The notes beneath the pieces are model-generated. The model made no database searches. It had not been told where the DNA came from and saw only the letters and a program-made list of their open reading frames with translations. From an uncultured Porphyromonadaceae bacterium (lineage in GTDB: Bacteria > Bacteroidota > Bacteroidia > Bacteroidales > Muribaculaceae), in contig UQLO01000023.1 of the NCBI GenBank assembly GCA_900541865.1, forward strand, positions 1 through 50,751: a stretch of 50,751 nucleotides of DNA, given 5' to 3'. Positions 8,598 through 16,161 of this stretch are shown one piece after another. Position 1 is the first letter of the stretch. Each line of letters begins with the position of its first letter. The translations under genes and the position numbers were made by a program.

Positions 8598-9419
8598 ATG
8601 AACGTACTGAAAAGCCTCCTCTGCGCCTTGGTGGCCATCCTGGCCGGCACCACAGGCGCCTTCGCCTTCCGGGTTGACACCATAGCCGTTTCGGGCCCGG
8701 GCCTTGCGGCTCCCATGCCGGCTCTGGTGATAGTTCCCGATGCCGCCACTGCCGAAAACCGTGTGCCCACCGTCTACCTCCTCCACGGCTATGGGGGCGA
8801 CTACGACAACTGGTATTCGCACCAGCCGCGCATCGGAGAGCTTGCCGACCGCTACGGAATGATTGTCGTTACTCCCGGCGTGGGAAACACCTGGTACTTC
8901 GATGCTCCGGGGAAACCCGACCAGCAGGTTGAGACTTTCTTCACCGGCACCCTCGTGCCCTATATCGACGCCAACTATCCCACACTGGCCGCCCGCGAAA
9001 AGCGCGCCATAACAGGCCTGAGTATGGGCGGCCACGGCAGCCTCTATATGGCCGGGCGACATCCCGAGATCTTCGGCGCCGCCGGCAGCATGAGCGGCGG
9101 CCTCGACATTCGTCCCTTCCCCAACAATTGGAAAATCAAGGACATACTCGGACCGCAGGAAACCAACCGTCAAGCTTGGGAGGAAAACACCGTGGCCACA
9201 ATGATACCTCAGCTCAAAGCCGCCGACCTGGCAATAATAGTCGACTGCGGCGCCGACGACTTCTTCGCCGAGGTCAACGCCCGGCTGCACGACGACATGC
9301 TTGCCGCCGGCGTGGCCCACGACTACTATTCGCGTCCCGGCAACCACTCGTGGAAGTACTGGAACAACGCCGTGCTCTACCACCTTCTTTATTTCAACGA
9401 ATTTTTCAACCGGCAGTGA
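8598..9419 (+). CDS. Secreted esterase, alpha/beta hydrolase of the esterase-D family
   Basis: 273 residues. A signal peptide (about 1-24) is followed by an alpha/beta hydrolase: the oxyanion segment LLHGYGGDYDNW (61-72), the nucleophile elbow GLSMGG with Ser142, an acidic DCGADDFF region, and GNHSWKYW carrying the catalytic His near the C-terminus. This fits the PF00756 family that includes FrmB, antigen 85 and feruloyl or acetyl xylan esterases; the substrate is not predictable. It begins one base after rsmD and its stop overlaps the recF start (GTGA), so it lies within the same operon. Confidence 0.87.
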   Translation: MNVLKSLLCALVAILAGTTGAFAFRVDTIAVSGPGLAAPMPALVIVPDAATAENRVPTVYLLHGYGGDYDNWYSHQPRIGELADRYGMIVVTPGVGNTWYFDAPGKPDQQVETFFTGTLVPYIDANYPTLAAREKRAITGLSMGGHGSLYMAGRHPEIFGAAGSMSGGLDIRPFPNNWKIKDILGPQETNRQAWEENTVATMIPQLKAADLAIIVDCGADDFFAEVNARLHDDMLAAGVAHDYYSRPGNHSWKYWNNAVLYHLLYFNEFFNRQ

Positions 9420-10540
9420 GACTCGAATCTCTCACAATAACGAATTTTAAAAACATCGCGGGGGCCTCGCTGGAGTTCTCGCCCAAAATCAATTGCCTGC
9501 TGGGCAACAACGGCATGGGCAAGAGCAACCTGCTCGACGCCCTCTATCTGCTGAGCTACTGCAAGAGCTTCGCCGGCCTCACCGACAGCCAGCTTATCCG
9601 TCGCGGCGAGGACTTTGCCATCGTGGCCGGCCGCTACCAGCGGCGCGGCATGCCCGAAGACCTTCAGGCCGTGCTCCGTCCGGGGCGGCGCAAGAGCTTC
9701 AAGCGCTCCGGGAAGGAGTACCGGCGCCTTGCCGACCATCTGGGGGCCTTTCCGCTGGTGCTGGTGAGTCCTGCCGACATCATGCTGGCGGCAGGCGACC
9801 CCTCGGAGCGGCGCCGCTTTACCGACCAGATAGCCTCGCAGAGCGACCCGCGCTATCTCGACGCCCTCATCCGCTACGGCGAGGCCACCGAGCAACGCAA
9901 CCGCCTTCTGCGCGCTGAAAGCACCGACGACGCCCTCTTCGACGCCCTTGAGCTGCAGATGGATGCCGCCGGAATCTATCTGGTGCGCCACCGGGCAGCC
10001 ACCATAGAGGCTCTGCAGCCCATTTTCAGCGCCTTCCACGAGGCTATGGCCCCCGGCGAGGAGGCCACGCTGACCTATTGCGGCGTCTTCGGCGCCGAAA
10101 GCCCCGAACCGGGAGCCCTGGCCGAGAAACTTGCCTCCAACCGTCGCCGCGACCTCGCAATCGGCCACACATCGTCCGGTCCGCACCGCGACGACGTCGA
10201 CTTTCGGCTCAACGGAGTCCCCGTGCGCCGTATAGCCTCCCAGGGTCAGACCAAAACCTTCACTTCGGCGCTGAGGCTGGCGCAGTACGAGCTGCTGCGC
10301 CGCAATCTGGGCATAAATCCACTGCTTCTGCTTGACGACATCTTCGACAAGCTGGACGCCAACCGCGTGGAACGCATCATCAATGCCGTGGCCACGGGCG
10401 AAAATTTCGGCCAGATTTTTATCACCGACACCAACCGCCGACATCTCGACGACATAGTGGGCCTGCTGGACAAGTCGCACGCCTCGAGCCGCCTGTGGAA
10501 CGTCGACGAGGGTGTGTTTACCCCCATCCCGGCGCTATGA
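9416..10540 (+). CDS. recF: DNA replication and repair protein RecF
   Basis: 374 residues with the GTG start at 9416, which overlaps the esterase stop as GTGA and gives the canonical opening VRLESLTITNFKN. An earlier in-frame ATG at 9128 would run through the esterase gene and is rejected. Walker A is GNNGMGKS (30-37); the signature-like SQGQTKTF and Walker B LLLLDDIFDKLD lie near the C-terminus. RecF, with RecO (encoded at 21035) and RecR, loads RecA at single-strand gaps. dnaA and dnaN are not adjacent, so the classical origin cluster is not present. Confidence 0.94.
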   Translation: MRLESLTITNFKNIAGASLEFSPKINCLLGNNGMGKSNLLDALYLLSYCKSFAGLTDSQLIRRGEDFAIVAGRYQRRGMPEDLQAVLRPGRRKSFKRSGKEYRRLADHLGAFPLVLVSPADIMLAAGDPSERRRFTDQIASQSDPRYLDALIRYGEATEQRNRLLRAESTDDALFDALELQMDAAGIYLVRHRAATIEALQPIFSAFHEAMAPGEEATLTYCGVFGAESPEPGALAEKLASNRRRDLAIGHTSSGPHRDDVDFRLNGVPVRRIASQGQTKTFTSALRLAQYELLRRNLGINPLLLLDDIFDKLDANRVERIINAVATGENFGQIFITDTNRRHLDDIVGLLDKSHASSRLWNVDEGVFTPIPAL

Positions 10541-10827
10541 GACGCCCCGAACCGCGCCCCGTCGGCGAAATACTCAAGGAGATGATAGAGCGCGTCGGAA
10601 TGACCGACGAGCTTCGCCGCAGCAAGGCCGCCGGCCTCTGGCCGCGGGTAGCAGGCCAGGCCATCGCCGCGCAGACCACGCGGGCGAACGTTGTCGACAC
10701 CACGCTCCACGTCTGGATAAGCTCGGCCCCGCTGAAAGAAATGCTCGGCTATGCCCGCCCCAAGCTCCAGGCGGCCATCAACAACGCCATGGGCGAGGAT
10801 TTCATCACCAACATAGCAATCCACTGA
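10537..10827 (+). CDS. DUF721 family (DciA-like) protein
   Basis: 96 residues from the ATG at 10537, which overlaps the recF stop as ATGA; an in-frame ATG 42 bp upstream would give a tail encoded inside recF. Features are a short basic N-terminus with PRPVGEILKEMIE, the family's WPRVAGQAIAAQT segment (compare W-x-x-V-G) and the C-terminal LHVWISSAPLKEML stretch. In bacteria lacking DnaC, DUF721/DciA proteins interact with the replicative helicase DnaB; the position right after recF fits a replication or repair context. The exact role in Bacteroidota is not proven. Confidence 0.8.
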   Translation: MRRPEPRPVGEILKEMIERVGMTDELRRSKAAGLWPRVAGQAIAAQTTRANVVDTTLHVWISSAPLKEMLGYARPKLQAAINNAMGEDFITNIAIH

Positions 10828-10843
10828 CACTCAACCCATAATT

Positions 10844-11287
10844 ATGCATACCAACCTCGAAGACATCCCCTTTCGCCACCACACCTCCATCCAGACTCGC
10901 TTCAACGACTTCGATATGTTCGGCCACGCCAACAACGGCGCCTACCTGCAGTACTGCGACGTGGCCAAGCTTCAGTATTTCAGCCAGTTTCTTGAGGGCG
11001 GTCATTTCGATCCCCGCACCACCGGCCTTGTGATAGCCTCCATACGCTGCGACTTCATCCGCCAGATAGTACCCACCGACACCGTCGAAGTGCTCAGTGC
11101 CGTGACCCACATCGGCAACACTTCGCTCATACTCGAGCAGCGCGTTGTCAGCGGCGGCGGAGCCACTGTCCACGCCGTGGTGCGCAACGTGATGGTGCAG
11201 TACGACCCGTCGGCAGGCACCACGGTTCCGGTGTCGGAGCTTTGGCGCAAGCGCCTGAGCGACTACGAAGGACGCTCCCTGGAATAA
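10844..11287 (+). CDS. Acyl-CoA thioesterase, hotdog fold (4HBT/YbgC-like)
   Basis: 147 residues. TRFNDFDMFGHANNGAY near the N-terminus is the active-site motif of the 4-hydroxybenzoyl-CoA thioesterase/FadM/YbgC group, with the catalytic Asp in DxD-xxGHxNN. The protein is a single hotdog domain without signal peptide. It should hydrolyse an acyl-CoA (or acyl-ACP) in the cytoplasm; the chain type is unknown. It lies 16 bp after the DUF721 gene and is the last gene of the 6244-11287 run. Confidence 0.85.
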   Translation: MHTNLEDIPFRHHTSIQTRFNDFDMFGHANNGAYLQYCDVAKLQYFSQFLEGGHFDPRTTGLVIASIRCDFIRQIVPTDTVEVLSAVTHIGNTSLILEQRVVSGGGATVHAVVRNVMVQYDPSAGTTVPVSELWRKRLSDYEGRSLE

Positions 11288-11313
11288 TCATGGAATAATC
11301 CGCCGAATTTTAA

Positions 11314-11346
11314 TTTGCGGATTAGCAATTTATTGTCTACATTTGC
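11314..11346 (+). promoter_or_regulatory. Bacteroidota-type promoter
   Basis: TTTG at 11314-11317, 20 bp, then TACATTTGC at 11338-11346; 27 bp before the ATG of the WD40-like gene. Confidence 0.75.
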
Positions 11347-11372
11347 ATCGCCAACTCCTAAATCTATAAAAC

Positions 11373-12299
11373 ATGAAAAAAAACTACCTCATTGCTGTTC
11401 TTGCACTGGCCGCCTCGCTTGGGGTGTCGGCGCAAGTACTCACAGTGCAGTCGATGGAAAAGGTTGCGCTGCCGCAAGGCGTGCGCGCCGATCAGGCCAT
11501 GCTGAGCCCCGACGGCACTAAAATAGCCCTTACCGACTTCGACGGCTCTCTGAAACTCTACGACCGCAGTACGGACCGCGTGAGCATCATCTCGCGTTCC
11601 GGCTCGATGATGGACCTTGCCTTCAACGAGGACGGCACCGCCGTTGTATACCGCGAGGCAAGCATCGACGCCGACGGGCTCCGGCAGGTGGCCGTCAACA
11701 GCTACAACGTAGCCACGGGCATGTCGCGCCAACTTGCCGCTCCGGCCCGCAACCTGCAGGCGCTGACCGTGGAAGGCAACATAGCCACCGCCATCACCGA
11801 CGGCACCATGCGCGCAGCAGCCGCTTCGGGCAGCCGCGTGGGCGCTCCGGCCGCTCCGACAGCAGCCCCCGTGCCGAGCATAGACCGCGGCAGAATGTAC
11901 CTCACCGTCGACGGCGTGCGTACTCTCTTCTCGCCCTTGGGCACCTCGGGAATGAGCTATATGTGGCCATCGGTAAGCCCCGACGGCACCAAGCTGGTGT
12001 TCTTCGCCGCAGGCTACGGTGCCTATACGTGCTCGCTGGACGGCTCCAACCTCACCCACCTGGGCTGGATCTACGCTCCGGTGTGGTACGACGACAACAC
12101 GGTGGTCGCCATGGTGACCCGCGACGACGGCCAGGTGACCTATCAGGGTGAAATAGTGGCCGTTACTGCCGACGGCAGTTTGCGCCAGACCCTTACGACG
12201 CCTAATGTGGTGGCCGTGCTCCCCGACGCCGCTCCCGGACGCATAAGTTTCACCACTGCCGACACCGGCGAGCTCTACATACTCCATGTCGCACAATAA
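11373..12299 (+). CDS. Secreted WD40/TolB-like beta-propeller protein
   Basis: 308 residues with a cleavable signal peptide (about 1-20, ending VSAQ). Repeating S-P-D-G-T-K motifs (LSPDGTKIAL, VSPDGTKLVFF) are typical of PD40/TolB-like propeller blades. An Ala/Pro-rich linker interrupts the blades around residues 145-170. No catalytic residues are recognised; such proteins usually bind other envelope proteins or ligands. The next gene, an amidase, starts 13 bp downstream and shares the promoter at 11314, so the two may cooperate at the cell wall; that is inference from position. Confidence 0.72.
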   Translation: MKKNYLIAVLALAASLGVSAQVLTVQSMEKVALPQGVRADQAMLSPDGTKIALTDFDGSLKLYDRSTDRVSIISRSGSMMDLAFNEDGTAVVYREASIDADGLRQVAVNSYNVATGMSRQLAAPARNLQALTVEGNIATAITDGTMRAAAASGSRVGAPAAPTAAPVPSIDRGRMYLTVDGVRTLFSPLGTSGMSYMWPSVSPDGTKLVFFAAGYGAYTCSLDGSNLTHLGWIYAPVWYDDNTVVAMVTRDDGQVTYQGEIVAVTADGSLRQTLTTPNVVAVLPDAAPGRISFTTADTGELYILHVAQ

Positions 12300-12312
12300 A
12301 ATCAGCAAAGCC

Positions 12313-14775
12313 ATGAAAATAAAGTATATCCTCGCGGCCGCGCTGACTGCAGCGGCTTCGATCTGCAGCTATGCAACCGATGCTTCGCAGCTGCGCATCT
12401 ACGTCAACCCCGGCCACGGTTCCTGGACCGGCGGCGACCGCGCTATGGCGACCGTCAAGCACGGCCCCTACAACGGCACCACCACTCCCGACACCACCGG
12501 TTTCTTCGAGAGCAACACAAATATGTGGAAGGGCCTCAAACTGCACAATATGCTGGCTTCCTACGGCCTGCAGTACGACCCGACCCTCAATCAGGACAAT
12601 CCCAACCCCGCCCGTCGCGGCGCGGCTCTCGACCTGACCAACAACGTGGTTATGAGCCACGTCAAGCTCGGCCCGTATCCCACCGACAACAAAGAACTCG
12701 AGAACGCCTTCAACCGCAACCTCTATGAAATATGCTGCGAGGTAGAGCGCAATAATTTCGACTTCTTCATCTCCGTGCACTCCAACGCTCATCAGGACGG
12801 AAGCACCACCAACTATCCCGCATTCTTCGTGCGCGGCGAAAACAAGGTTGCCTTCGTTGCCGGCAGCGACGAGATTGCAAAGGTGATGTGGCCCTACTGC
12901 TATCAGGACGAGCACCAGTGCTGGAGCTACTACTCGATGGACAATCCGGGCGTATACTACGACATTGACTTCTGGAACGGCAAGTACGTGCTGGGCAACA
13001 TCGACGGCAAGACCTTCAAGGGCTACTATGGCGTGCTGCGCCACGGCGTGCCCGGCTTCATTGTCGAAGGCTACTTCCACACCTACCAGCCGGCCCGTCA
13101 CCGCGCCTTGAATCCCGACGTTTGTGCCCACGAAGGCGTCGGCTACGCCCACGGCATCGCCGCCAACTTCGGGCTGCCTATGGAGACCACGGGCGAAATC
13201 TACGGCATCGTGCGCGACCGCAACCAGCGCTTCCGCCACCAGTACTACAACAGCTCGGCAACCGGCCCCGACGCCAACCTGCCGCTTAACAACGCCCTGG
13301 TGAAGCTCTACCGCGACGGCAACGAGATTGCTACCTATACTACCGACGATGAGTACAACGGCGCCTTCGTCTTCTCCGGCCTCGAACCCGGCGAGTACAC
13401 CATCTCGGTGAGCGCCGACAAATATCTCGACGCCGAGGAGCAGTACTGCGGCCCCTTCACCGTCGAAGCCGCCAAGTGCGTGTATCCCAAGGTATTCCTT
13501 ACCCACGAGGATTATGTGCCGCCCGTTGTCGACTACTCCATCTACCCCGATCCGGCACAAGGCGACGAGGTGACCATAGCCGACTCCTACGAGTTCAAGC
13601 GCACCTTCACCGACAAGGTGAGCAGCGCCGTGAAGAACAAGACGGTCAAGCGCATGATCTACCGCGACGACAAGATTTTCGTGCTCTCCTACGACGCCGA
13701 CAACAAGCCTTATGTCACCGTGCTGATGGAGAAGAACTTCGTCACCCTGGCCAAGGTGAGCTGCGAAGGATGCGAAGGCACCGACCGCGAGCTGGCCGAC
13801 ATACAGGTCACCGGCGACGGTGTGCTCATCGGCGTCTCCATGGAGCTTTGCCACCTCAACGACGACGAAGTTGAGGAAGGCGAGACCCGAGGCGAGTGCA
13901 AAATCTACCGCTGGGACAAAGACTACGACACCGGGCTGCCCACGGGCAATCCCCGAGTGTGGTTCACCACGCAGATGACCGGCAACCTCTACAAGGCCTG
14001 GACCGGACGCACCATGTCGTACTCCGGAACATCTACCGAAGGCCGCATGCTGCTCTCGAGCGCTTCGTGGTGGTACAACAAGAAGATTTTCTTCACCATC
14101 ATCGACATCGCCGACGGAAAGAAAGCCGCCGAATCGTTCAGCAACAACGAAGCCGTCTGCGACTACTTCAACGCCGACGGTCTGGGCGAGTACACCTTCT
14201 CGGTGTCGCCTCTTAGCGACGGCAGCTTCATAGCAGGCAGCTCGGCCCGCGAGTTCCGCCAGTACACCATCGACGATATGGCTCTCGAAGGCACCCTCTC
14301 GACCGACATCGTGCCCGCAAGCTGCGAGCAGGCCGGCTACTTCCGCCTGGGCGGCCGCTCCTTCATGGTGGCTCCCAACTGCGACTCCGAAGGCATCAAC
14401 ACCGGCGTGGTGCTTCTGGACATCACCCAGGGCCTTGACCGAGCAAAGGTCATCACCACCTCCAACACCGAAATGCCCGCCAAGGAAGGCGTCGCCGCCG
14501 CTACCGGCCGCGCCGAGGTCGACCGCGACGACGACGGCAACGTCACCGAAGTCAACCTGACCCTCTACGTATGCCGCAACAACGGCCGCTTCTCGCGCAT
14601 CACCACCCGCGGTGTGGACCAGAACGGCTTGGGCAACATCACCGTGGAGCCCGACGACAACGCACCCGCAGAGTACTTCAACCTGCAGGGCATGCGCGTG
14701 GAGGCCGACAATCTCACCCCCGGCATCTACATCTGCCGCCGCGGTGCCTCCGCTACCAAAGTCACCATTCGCTGA
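12313..14775 (+). CDS. Secreted N-acetylmuramoyl-L-alanine amidase-like protein, multidomain
   Basis: 820 residues from the ATG at 12313, chosen because it opens directly with a signal peptide (1-20); an earlier ATG lies inside the upstream gene. The N-terminal domain has the Amidase_3 zinc ligands NPGHG (His35), Glu66, SVHSN (His156) and the catalytic-type VEGYF (Glu252). Residues about 294-390 resemble a carboxypeptidase regulatory-like beta sandwich (GIVRD...GLEPGEYTISVSA). The remaining 400 residues are beta-rich and unrecognised, ending in a YFNLQGMRV...PGIYI tail typical of exported Bacteroidales proteins. The likely role is cleavage of peptide stems from peptidoglycan, at the outer face or secreted. 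Confidence 0.82.
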   Translation: MKIKYILAAALTAAASICSYATDASQLRIYVNPGHGSWTGGDRAMATVKHGPYNGTTTPDTTGFFESNTNMWKGLKLHNMLASYGLQYDPTLNQDNPNPARRGAALDLTNNVVMSHVKLGPYPTDNKELENAFNRNLYEICCEVERNNFDFFISVHSNAHQDGSTTNYPAFFVRGENKVAFVAGSDEIAKVMWPYCYQDEHQCWSYYSMDNPGVYYDIDFWNGKYVLGNIDGKTFKGYYGVLRHGVPGFIVEGYFHTYQPARHRALNPDVCAHEGVGYAHGIAANFGLPMETTGEIYGIVRDRNQRFRHQYYNSSATGPDANLPLNNALVKLYRDGNEIATYTTDDEYNGAFVFSGLEPGEYTISVSADKYLDAEEQYCGPFTVEAAKCVYPKVFLTHEDYVPPVVDYSIYPDPAQGDEVTIADSYEFKRTFTDKVSSAVKNKTVKRMIYRDDKIFVLSYDADNKPYVTVLMEKNFVTLAKVSCEGCEGTDRELADIQVTGDGVLIGVSMELCHLNDDEVEEGETRGECKIYRWDKDYDTGLPTGNPRVWFTTQMTGNLYKAWTGRTMSYSGTSTEGRMLLSSASWWYNKKIFFTIIDIADGKKAAESFSNNEAVCDYFNADGLGEYTFSVSPLSDGSFIAGSSAREFRQYTIDDMALEGTLSTDIVPASCEQAGYFRLGGRSFMVAPNCDSEGINTGVVLLDITQGLDRAKVITTSNTEMPAKEGVAAATGRAEVDRDDDGNVTEVNLTLYVCRNNGRFSRITTRGVDQNGLGNITVEPDDNAPAEYFNLQGMRVEADNLTPGIYICRRGASATKVTIR

Positions 14776-14785
14776 CAGCAGCAAC

Positions 14786-14834
14786 CCGCATAAAGAAGGC
14801 GCTCCGGACAGTCCGGGGCGCCTTCTTTATGCGG
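14786..14834. terminator. Bidirectional terminator with 17-bp perfect arms
   Basis: Arms 14786-14802 and 14818-14834 are perfectly complementary. A further 6-bp inner stem leaves a tiny loop. The arms carry AAAG/CTTT tracts that provide a T-run on either strand. It lies between the convergent amidase and SGNH hydrolase genes and can serve both. Confidence 0.85.
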
Positions 14835-14844
14835 ATGCGGCATG

Positions 14845-15966
14845 TCAGCGGGTCTTCTCTTGGAGGATAGCCTCGAGGACGGGGCGCAGCTTGTCGGCGT
14901 AGTGGCGGAATCCGAGGTCGGTGAGGTGTATGCCGTCGACGGTACCGTCGTCCTCAACGCCGTCAAGCTCCACGGAGTCGACGTAGTAAAGGTTTTCGGG
15001 GCGTTCGGCCTTGAGTCGGTCGTAATTGCGGCGGAAGGCGGCGTTCTTTGCGGGCAGATATCGGCCGAAGAAGCTGTCGTAGCGAGCATAGGGGTAGATG
15101 GGACCTTCGACCATCACGATCGGCACATCGGGGCGGGCGTCGCGCAGTATTTTGACGAAACCGTAGGTGAGGGTGTCGCACATCATCTCGGTGCAGTTGG
15201 GTACCGGGTCGAGCAGGAAAATGTCGACGTCGGGAATCTGAGCCATAGCGCGGGCCATGCAAGAGTCCATTTTGCCTTCGCCGCTGATGCCGATGTTGAC
15301 CACCTCGCAGTTTAGCTCGCGCGACAGAATGTTTGTGGCGGCCATGCCTGAGCGGGATGCGCAGCCACCCTGGAGGATGCTTGTGCCGTAGGCCACGATG
15401 CGACGGTCGCGGTCGATGATTCGAGGATTGCCGGAGGTGATGACGGCTCCGGAGTCGATTTTGATTTCGAGGCTGTTGACGCCATCGTAGAGGGGCAGGT
15501 AGACCATGTATTCGGTCATACGGGTAGTGTCGAGGTTGCTCACGTAGGTTGCCTCGCAGATTTTTTCTTCCTTGTTGTTCACTCTGGGTCGGTTGGTGTT
15601 TGCGTGACGCCACACGGAGTCGCCCTCCCAAACGTAGAGGTCGGTGCCCTTGAGGCCGGTGTCGGCCATATGGAGCATGTGGGTGTCCCAAAGAAGCTCA
15701 TATCGCACGCCGATGCGGGAAGAGTTGGTGGCGAACCGCACACCGATGCCGGAGCTGCACTGGGCGCGCTCCCAGAGGTCGGGGCGAACACTGTCCTGAA
15801 GGTAAGCCGGAATGCGGGTGTAGGGGCGCAGGGTATTGTCCCAGCCCTTGTTGACGACGCGCAGATTTTGGGCGTCGACATACTGCCATGGGCGCTCGGG
15901 GGCGTCCTGAGCGGAGGCGGCCAAGGCTCCTCCAAGCAGAATCATGGAAAGAAAAAGGTTTTTCAT
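14845..15966 (-). CDS. Secreted SGNH/GDSL hydrolase with GxDLY domain
   Basis: 373 residues from the ATG at 15966, which begins a clean signal peptide (1-20, ending ASAQ); the in-frame upstream start would add 26 residues that read through the promoter. An N-terminal beta-sandwich bears the GTDLY motif (107-111) of the GxDLY domain, followed by an SGNH domain: block I GTSI (Ser196), the NIGISGEGKMD block, and the C-terminal DGIHLTDLG with Asp344 and His347. Such enzymes deacylate carbohydrates or lipids outside the cytoplasm. It stands alone, convergent to the amidase and divergent from the large LRR gene. Confidence 0.87.
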   Translation of the reverse strand: MKNLFLSMILLGGALAASAQDAPERPWQYVDAQNLRVVNKGWDNTLRPYTRIPAYLQDSVRPDLWERAQCSSGIGVRFATNSSRIGVRYELLWDTHMLHMADTGLKGTDLYVWEGDSVWRHANTNRPRVNNKEEKICEATYVSNLDTTRMTEYMVYLPLYDGVNSLEIKIDSGAVITSGNPRIIDRDRRIVAYGTSILQGGCASRSGMAATNILSRELNCEVVNIGISGEGKMDSCMARAMAQIPDVDIFLLDPVPNCTEMMCDTLTYGFVKILRDARPDVPIVMVEGPIYPYARYDSFFGRYLPAKNAAFRRNYDRLKAERPENLYYVDSVELDGVEDDGTVDGIHLTDLGFRHYADKLRPVLEAILQEKTR

Positions 15967-15997
15967 GCCGATATAGACAATTGTTTTGTAATCTTCG

Positions 15998-16030
15998 GCA
16001 AAAATAGTCAATAAAAGGCGAACAACCAAA
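15998..16030 (-). promoter_or_regulatory. Promoter of the SGNH hydrolase
   Basis: On the minus strand TTTG (16030-16027), 20 bp, then TATTTTTGC (16006-15998). It is about 32 bp before the chosen ATG, which supports that start. Confidence 0.75.
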
Positions 16031-16084
16031 AAGCCGAGGGGCAAGTTATAAAATTGCTAAATTTTTGTTAAGGCCAACAAAATA

Positions 16085-16117
16085 TTTGTAACCTTACAAA
16101 ATAATCCATAAATTTGC
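16085..16117 (+). promoter_or_regulatory. Promoter of the large LRR gene
   Basis: TTTG at 16085-16088, 20 bp, then TAAATTTGC at 16109-16117; 44 bp before the ATG. Confidence 0.78.
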
Positions 16118-16161
16118 GAAGTATTAATGAATTAAACAACTAATACCATAATTATCAGTCT

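Noticed and set aside
9416..10540. Replication origin next to recF
   Set aside because: dnaA and dnaN are absent and no DnaA-box cluster or AT-rich unwinding region is seen in this tightly packed operon.
12250..14784. Very long open frame on the minus strand opposite the amidase
   Set aside because: It mirrors the codon pattern of the amidase, which has clear domains and signal peptide; the antisense product has low-complexity Val/Gly/Ala composition.
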